Shown here: in pieces, positions 7,100 through 10,595 of the stretch
How the letters are laid out: each line of letters starts with the position of its first letter
How positions within the stretch are numbered: position 1 is the first letter of the stretch
Assembly (NCBI GenBank): GCA_026987795.1
Contig: JALSMF010000368.1
Span: 1 to 10,595, forward strand
Origin: Bacteroidales bacterium
GTDB lineage: Bacteria > Bacteroidota > Bacteroidia > Bacteroidales > JAADGE01
Reading direction: 5' to 3'
DNA length: 10,595 nt
Position numbers and translations under genes: made by a program
The notes under the pieces: generated by a model
The model's input: the letters and a program-made list of their open reading frames with translations, nothing else
Told to the model about the DNA's origin: nothing
Database searches by the model: none

Positions 7100-7696
7100 T
7101 TACCCCCTTCTTCTTTCAAGCAGTAACATCATCATACTTCCGAGTAAAATACGAGTTTCTTCGCCCGCTTCAAATTCAGCAAGTTTTTCAATTGAAAATC
7201 GTCTGCCGAAAAAAGAACGTTCTTTTGCAATTCTTGCAACCAATGTTCCGTCGGGGCGTTTTATCATATATTTCGGGTTAAAAACATAACCGGTAAACAT
7301 TCCGATAAGCGGAATTTCAGCAAACACAGCATCCATAACTTTTGCAAACGGATTTTCCTCTTCTATAACCAAATCTTGTCTGTCGTTTTCATCATACAAT
7401 TCGTATTTTGCTTTCCATAACGATTTCCAACCTTTACGAGCAACTTTACCGAGATTGGTTCCGTCGGGAGCCGTAAAACTGTATGCGGTATTAAAATCCA
7501 GCCATTTATTTGCTTGTATAATAAACCTTTCAGATGTCTTTTTCTCATCGGAATAAACAATTACTTTCTCTTTTAATTTAAAAAGTTTTTGTCTTACATA
7601 AGCTACTGTCTTGTCATTTGCGTCTTTTGCCGTAAAATCATTAGCAAGTGTTCCTATTCTGAATGTAAATTTTAAAGGATAATTTAGTTGCTCCAT
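7100..7696 (-). CDS. LURP-one-related / tubby C-terminal-like fold protein (tentative)
   Basis: This is a 198-residue protein without signal peptide or clear membrane helix in the body. Its pattern suggests the LURP-one/scramblase-like group of the tubby C-terminal superfamily, in which a beta-barrel wraps a hydrophobic C-terminal helix. Successive beta-hairpins carry short Asp/Gly or Asn turns (AKDANDKTVAYVRQK at 23-37, TAPDGTNLGKVARK at 75-88, YELYDENDRQ at 98-107, IKRPDGTLVARIAKE at 145-159). The chain ends in a buried-type helix, ILLGSMMMLLLERRR (183-197). A short hydrophobic segment near 127-137 (AEIPLIGMFTG) could touch membrane. Known family members bind phospholipids or have no known function, so no role is assigned. 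It stands alone, with its own promoter and terminator, divergent from the exporter operon. The fold call rests on pattern recognition only. It could instead be an unrelated beta-rich family. Confidence 0.6.
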   Translation of the reverse strand: MEQLNYPLKFTFRIGTLANDFTAKDANDKTVAYVRQKLFKLKEKVIVYSDEKKTSERFIIQANKWLDFNTAYSFTAPDGTNLGKVARKGWKSLWKAKYELYDENDRQDLVIEEENPFAKVMDAVFAEIPLIGMFTGYVFNPKYMIKRPDGTLVARIAKERSFFGRRFSIEKLAEFEAGEETRILLGSMMMLLLERRRG

Positions 7697-7731
7697 TTTC
7701 TTATAATCTTTGAGTGAATAAAATTAAAAAC

Positions 7732-7759
7732 CAAAGGTAAACAATTTTGCCAAAATCAA
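7732..7759 (-). promoter_or_regulatory. Promoter of the LURP-one-like gene
   Basis: The minus strand has TACCTTTG (7739-7732), an exact match to TAnnTTTG, about 36 nt upstream of the start codon at 7696. A TTG at 7759-7757 lies 17 bp further upstream, slightly short of the usual 19-21 bp. The short predicted leader of about 30 nt fits a simple housekeeping unit. Confidence 0.5.
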
Positions 7760-7839
7760 GAAGTGCTTTATTTTTCGAAAATATCACCGGAAAATAACCG
7801 TTCAAATAAAATAAACAGCTGTTTATAATTCAAAAATTT

Positions 7840-7847
7840 TAATTTTG
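7840..7847 (+). promoter_or_regulatory. -7 element of the ABC exporter operon
   Basis: TAATTTTG at 7840-7847 matches the TAnnTTTG consensus and lies 32 nt before the ATG at 7880, giving a leader of about 25-30 nt. No clean TTTG occurs at the ideal upstream distance, so the -33 part is weak or degenerate. Confidence 0.45.
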
Positions 7848-7879
7848 CAAACTCGCATATACTTATAAAAAAGCCGAAT

Positions 7880-8797
7880 ATGGAAATTATAGAAACACAT
7901 AACATCGTTAAACAATTTGATAATCACCGGGCTTTGTCCAAAGTAAACATTAAAGTTGATGAAGGCAGTATATTCGGATTATTGGGACCCAACGGAGCCG
8001 GAAAAACGACTTTAATCCGTATCATAAACCAAATTACGGCACCCGACGAAGGCGAAATTTTTTTATTCGGAGAAAAACTGAAACCCGAGCATATTAAAAA
8101 TATCGGATACCTTCCGGAAGAAAGAGGGCTGTATAAAAAAATGAAAGTCGGCGAGCAGGCAATGTATTTTGCACAACTGAAAGGAATGAGCAAAGCCGAT
8201 GCAAAAGCAAAACTAAAAACGTGGTTTCAAAAGTTTGACATACTGTCGTGGTGGGACAAAAAAGTGGAGGAATTGTCAAAAGGGATGCAACAAAAAGTGC
8301 AGTTTATCATAACGGTTGTTCACGAACCGAAATTATTGATTTTTGATGAGCCGTTCAGCGGTTTCGACCCTATTAATACCGATATTCTGAAAAATGAAAT
8401 TCTTACTCTGAAAGAAAGAGGGGCATCGGTTATTTTTTCAACGCATAATATGGCTTCCGTTGAAGAAATTTGCGATAATATCGCCTTAATCAACAAATCA
8501 AAAAAAATATTGGACGGCAAAGTTTCGGATATCAAAAACGAATACAAGTCAAGTATTTTCGAAATTGTTTTTAAAGGAAACTTCAACAAATTTGAAGCAA
8601 GTCTAACGGCTGACTATGAGATACTTGAAAATATACCAGACGATGATAAATCAATTTTGAAAGTCCGGATTTTACATAATTTAAAGCCGAATGATTTATT
8701 GTCAAAAATGTTAAACTTCGGTGAAATAGTTTCATTTAACGAACTTATTCCGAGTATGCACGACATTTTTATAAAAGCAGTAAACGAGAATAATTAA
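7880..8797 (+). CDS. ABC-2 type transporter ATP-binding protein (NatA-like)
   Basis: This 305-residue cytoplasmic ATPase should power export with the permease encoded just downstream. Visible motifs are Walker A GPNGAGKT (36-43), the LPEERGLY segment at the Q-loop position (78-85), the signature LSKGMQQKVQ (132-141), Walker B LLIFDEP (152-158), D-loop SGFDP (160-164) and the switch His189 in STHN. The LPEERGLY and LSKGMQQKVQ forms are typical of the NatA/YhaQ-type branch of ABC-2 ATPases. Residues of about 225-305 form the extra C-terminal domain (DUF4162-like) common in that branch. Substrate cannot be told from sequence. NatAB of Bacillus exports sodium, but related pairs have other or unknown substrates. 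A -7 element lies upstream at 7840, and the permease follows after 33 nt. Confidence 0.93.
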   Translation: MEIIETHNIVKQFDNHRALSKVNIKVDEGSIFGLLGPNGAGKTTLIRIINQITAPDEGEIFLFGEKLKPEHIKNIGYLPEERGLYKKMKVGEQAMYFAQLKGMSKADAKAKLKTWFQKFDILSWWDKKVEELSKGMQQKVQFIITVVHEPKLLIFDEPFSGFDPINTDILKNEILTLKERGASVIFSTHNMASVEEICDNIALINKSKKILDGKVSDIKNEYKSSIFEIVFKGNFNKFEASLTADYEILENIPDDDKSILKVRILHNLKPNDLLSKMLNFGEIVSFNELIPSMHDIFIKAVNENN

Positions 8798-8830
8798 ATT
8801 GAAAGTTTATAAAGTTAAAAAAGCATAAAA

Positions 8831-10141
8831 ATGAACAATATATCTTTAATTTTAAAAAGAGAATATTTTACCAGAGTAAAAAAGAAATCGTTTATTATAA
8901 TGACAATTGTCGGGCCTATTTTAATGGCAGCTTTGTTTATTGCTCCGGTTTGGCTGGCAATGGCTGATAATGACGAAGTAAAAACTGTAACGGTTTACGA
9001 TAATACAGGAAAATATGCACAAGCATTCCGAGACACCGAAACCCTAAAGTTTGTTTTTACGCAGGAAAAAGATGCCGCCAAACGTAAGGAGGAATTTTCA
9101 AATTCCGGAAATGATGCTATGCTTACGATTTTAGATACAGTAAGTAACAATTTTGTGCTGTATTCCGAAAAAGCTCCGGATTTAAGCTTAAAAGAGCAAA
9201 TAAGTTCCGGTTTGGAAAAATATCTGGAGGAAGAAAATTACAAAAAACTCGGAATCAGTAAATCGAAAATAGATTCCGCAAAAGTAACAGTAAACATCGA
9301 AACCAAAACCCTTACCGCCGAAGGCGAAAAAATAAGCTCTGCCGAACTCGGTATTGCAGTAGGATATATTGCCGCATTTATTATCTATATGTTCATTTTT
9401 ATGTACGGTGTACAAGTAATGCGAGGTGTTATCGAAGAAAAAGTAAACCGTGTTGTCGAAATTTTAATTTCTTCCGTTAAACCGTTTCAACTGATGGCGG
9501 GAAAAATTATCGGAATTGCATTGGTTGCTCTTACACAATTTATTCTTTGGGCTGTGCTTACGGGAATAATTGTCGGCTTTGTATATCTCGCTTTCGGCTC
9601 GCAAATGATACCGCAAGGACAAGATATCGGTCAAATTCAAAATATGTCATCGCAACAAATTCACGATTTGGTCGGAAACGGTCAATTTTCGGATATTATT
9701 CTCGGCGTAATGAATTTTGATTGGGTTTCGATGTTTGCAGTCTTTTTAATTTTCTTTGCAGGCGGATATTTGCTCTACGCGTCGCTTTTTGCCGCCATAG
9801 GTGCCGCCGTTGATAACGAAACCGACAATCAGCAATTTATGCTCCCGATAACCATTCCCCTGATTTTAGCAATTGTTGCCGCACAAGGTATTATCAAAAA
9901 TCCCGACGGGGCATTGGCTTTTTGGTTTTCCGTAATTCCGTTTACCTCTCCTATAATTATGCCCCTGCGTGTTGCTTTAGGCAGATATGAAATTTGGGAA
10001 CTCTTCCTGTCCGTAGGGCTGTTGTTCTTAACTTTTTTAGCAACCGTTTGGTTAGCCGGAAAAATTTACAAAGTCGGTATTTTAATGTACGGAAAAAAAG
10101 TTTCGTATAAAGAGCTTTGGAAATGGTTGAAATACAAGTAA
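8831..10141 (+). CDS. ABC-2 type transporter permease (NatB-like)
   Basis: This 436-residue inner-membrane protein is the channel partner of the preceding ATPase. Topology is typical of the NatB/ABC2_membrane_3 group. A cytoplasmic N-terminus (LILKREYFTRVKKKSF) leads into a first helix at about 21-44, followed by a large extracytoplasmic domain (about 45-170). A cluster of helices follows near 172-195, 223-256, 298-325, 337-354, 364-382 and 390-412. The segment EEKVNRVVEILISSVKPFQL (202-221), just before a helix, is the hallmark cytoplasmic coupling region of these permeases. There is no signal of truncation. The start has an A-rich upstream stretch (GTTAAAAAAGCATAAAA) rather than a Shine-Dalgarno site. 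The U32 gene begins 4 nt after the stop, so the three genes are probably one operon. Confidence 0.93.
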   Translation: MNNISLILKREYFTRVKKKSFIIMTIVGPILMAALFIAPVWLAMADNDEVKTVTVYDNTGKYAQAFRDTETLKFVFTQEKDAAKRKEEFSNSGNDAMLTILDTVSNNFVLYSEKAPDLSLKEQISSGLEKYLEEENYKKLGISKSKIDSAKVTVNIETKTLTAEGEKISSAELGIAVGYIAAFIIYMFIFMYGVQVMRGVIEEKVNRVVEILISSVKPFQLMAGKIIGIALVALTQFILWAVLTGIIVGFVYLAFGSQMIPQGQDIGQIQNMSSQQIHDLVGNGQFSDIILGVMNFDWVSMFAVFLIFFAGGYLLYASLFAAIGAAVDNETDNQQFMLPITIPLILAIVAAQGIIKNPDGALAFWFSVIPFTSPIIMPLRVALGRYEIWELFLSVGLLFLTFLATVWLAGKIYKVGILMYGKKVSYKELWKWLKYK

Positions 10142-10145
10142 AAAT

Positions 10146-10595
10146 ATGAAAAAAACCGAACTTCTTCTTCCCGCCGGAAATACCGAAACTTTTTATGCTG
10201 CCCTCGAAGGCGGTGCCGATGCCGTATATTTGGGTTTGAAATATTTTAATGCAAGAGGTCGTGCTTTGAACTTTTCAAACAGGCAAATTCCCGTTTTAAT
10301 TGATTTGGCACATAAGAAAAATTGCAAAGTATTCATTACCTTAAATACGGTTATAAAAAACCGAGAGCTTCCGGAATTGCTTGATGTATTAGATTTTTTG
10401 AATAAAATAAAACCGGATGCCGTAATTATTCAGGATTGGGGCGTATATCACCTGATAAAAAAATATTTTCCGCAACTGACGGTTCATGCCAGCACACAAA
10501 TGGCAAATCACAACAGTTTGGGAGCAATTTTTTCTTACAAAAAAGATTTTGAAAGGGTTATTTTAGCGAGAGAATTAACTTTGCGTGAAGCCGAA
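10146..10595 (+). CDS. U32 family protein (peptidase U32 / RNA hydroxylation type), partial at right edge
   Basis: The first 150 codons are visible from the ATG at 10146, and the frame is open to the edge. The N-terminus has the U32 hallmarks: ELLLPAGNTETFYAALEGG, then GADAVYLGLKYFNARGRALNF, a strand pattern of a TIM-like barrel (KVFITLNTV, DAVIIQDWG), the VHASTQMANHNS segment (about 117-128) and RVILARELTLRE near the end. U32 proteins were first described as collagenases. Characterised members such as RlhA and TrhP instead act in rRNA C2501 hydroxylation and tRNA uridine hydroxylation. The FNAR...NF spacing looks closer to the RlhA type, but this cannot be settled from the N-terminus alone. 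The catalytic-region cysteines usually lie beyond what is visible. It starts 4 nt after the permease stop, implying co-transcription. The link to the exporter may be only positional. Confidence 0.9.
   Translation, partial: MKKTELLLPAGNTETFYAALEGGADAVYLGLKYFNARGRALNFSNRQIPVLIDLAHKKNCKVFITLNTVIKNRELPELLDVLDFLNKIKPDAVIIQDWGVYHLIKKYFPQLTVHASTQMANHNSLGAIFSYKKDFERVILARELTLREAE

Noticed and set aside
7924..8193. Minus-strand open frames over the ABC ATPase and permease (also 8094-8279, 8320-8589, 9188-9415), and the alternative frame 7363-7560
   Set aside because: They are shadows of genes with intact catalytic motifs or consistent protein patterns, and they have no promoter or homology of their own.
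1..10595. Search for CRISPR arrays, tRNA or rRNA genes, transposases, phage genes, toxin-antitoxin pairs and long direct repeats
   Set aside because: None seen. The window is densely filled with intact core-type genes. The WD40 blades are protein-level repeats and are too diverged at DNA level to count as DNA repeats.

Overview
The window looks like a chromosomal segment of a low-GC member of the Bacteroidota, probably an uncultured Bacteroidales-like lineage. The reasons are the AT-rich composition, A-rich leaders without clear Shine-Dalgarno sequences, and Bacteroidota-type -7 elements (TAnnTTTG) upstream of several genes. The protein families also fit: a NtrY-like kinase core, a DeaD-like helicase with a lysine-rich tail, a NatAB-type exporter and a U32 protein. 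The phylum assignment is inference from style, not from a marker gene.

Layout. Everything from 1 to 7696 is on the minus strand, and everything from 7880 on is on the plus strand. Read in transcription order, the minus side has four parts. First is a single LURP-one-like gene (7696-7100) with its own promoter and a strong intrinsic terminator. Second is a DEAD-box RNA helicase (6860-5169) with its own promoter and an AU-rich leader. Third is rlmH (5050-4577), which overlaps by 8 nt a very large multi-pass sensor histidine kinase (4584-862). Fourth, 62 nt further on, is a secreted WD40-repeat protein that runs off the left edge (799-1). The plus side is one apparent operon: ABC-2 type ATPase (7880-8797), ABC-2 type permease (8831-10141) and a U32-family protein (10146 to the right edge).

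How the genes fit together. The helicase and RlmH both act on RNA or ribosomes, and the partial U32 protein may too, since known U32 members modify rRNA or tRNA. The ATPase and permease should form one NatAB-like exporter. The histidine kinase has no response regulator in this window. It has a consistent 12-helix topology with three separate extracytoplasmic parts, and is the most unusual protein here.

Nothing in the window looks like a mobile element, CRISPR array, defence island, tRNA or rRNA, and no intergenic gap exceeds 240 bp. I see mostly ordinary core-genome content and no convincing undescribed system. The points worth a second look are the kinase architecture, its coupling to rlmH, and the compact regulatory sites.
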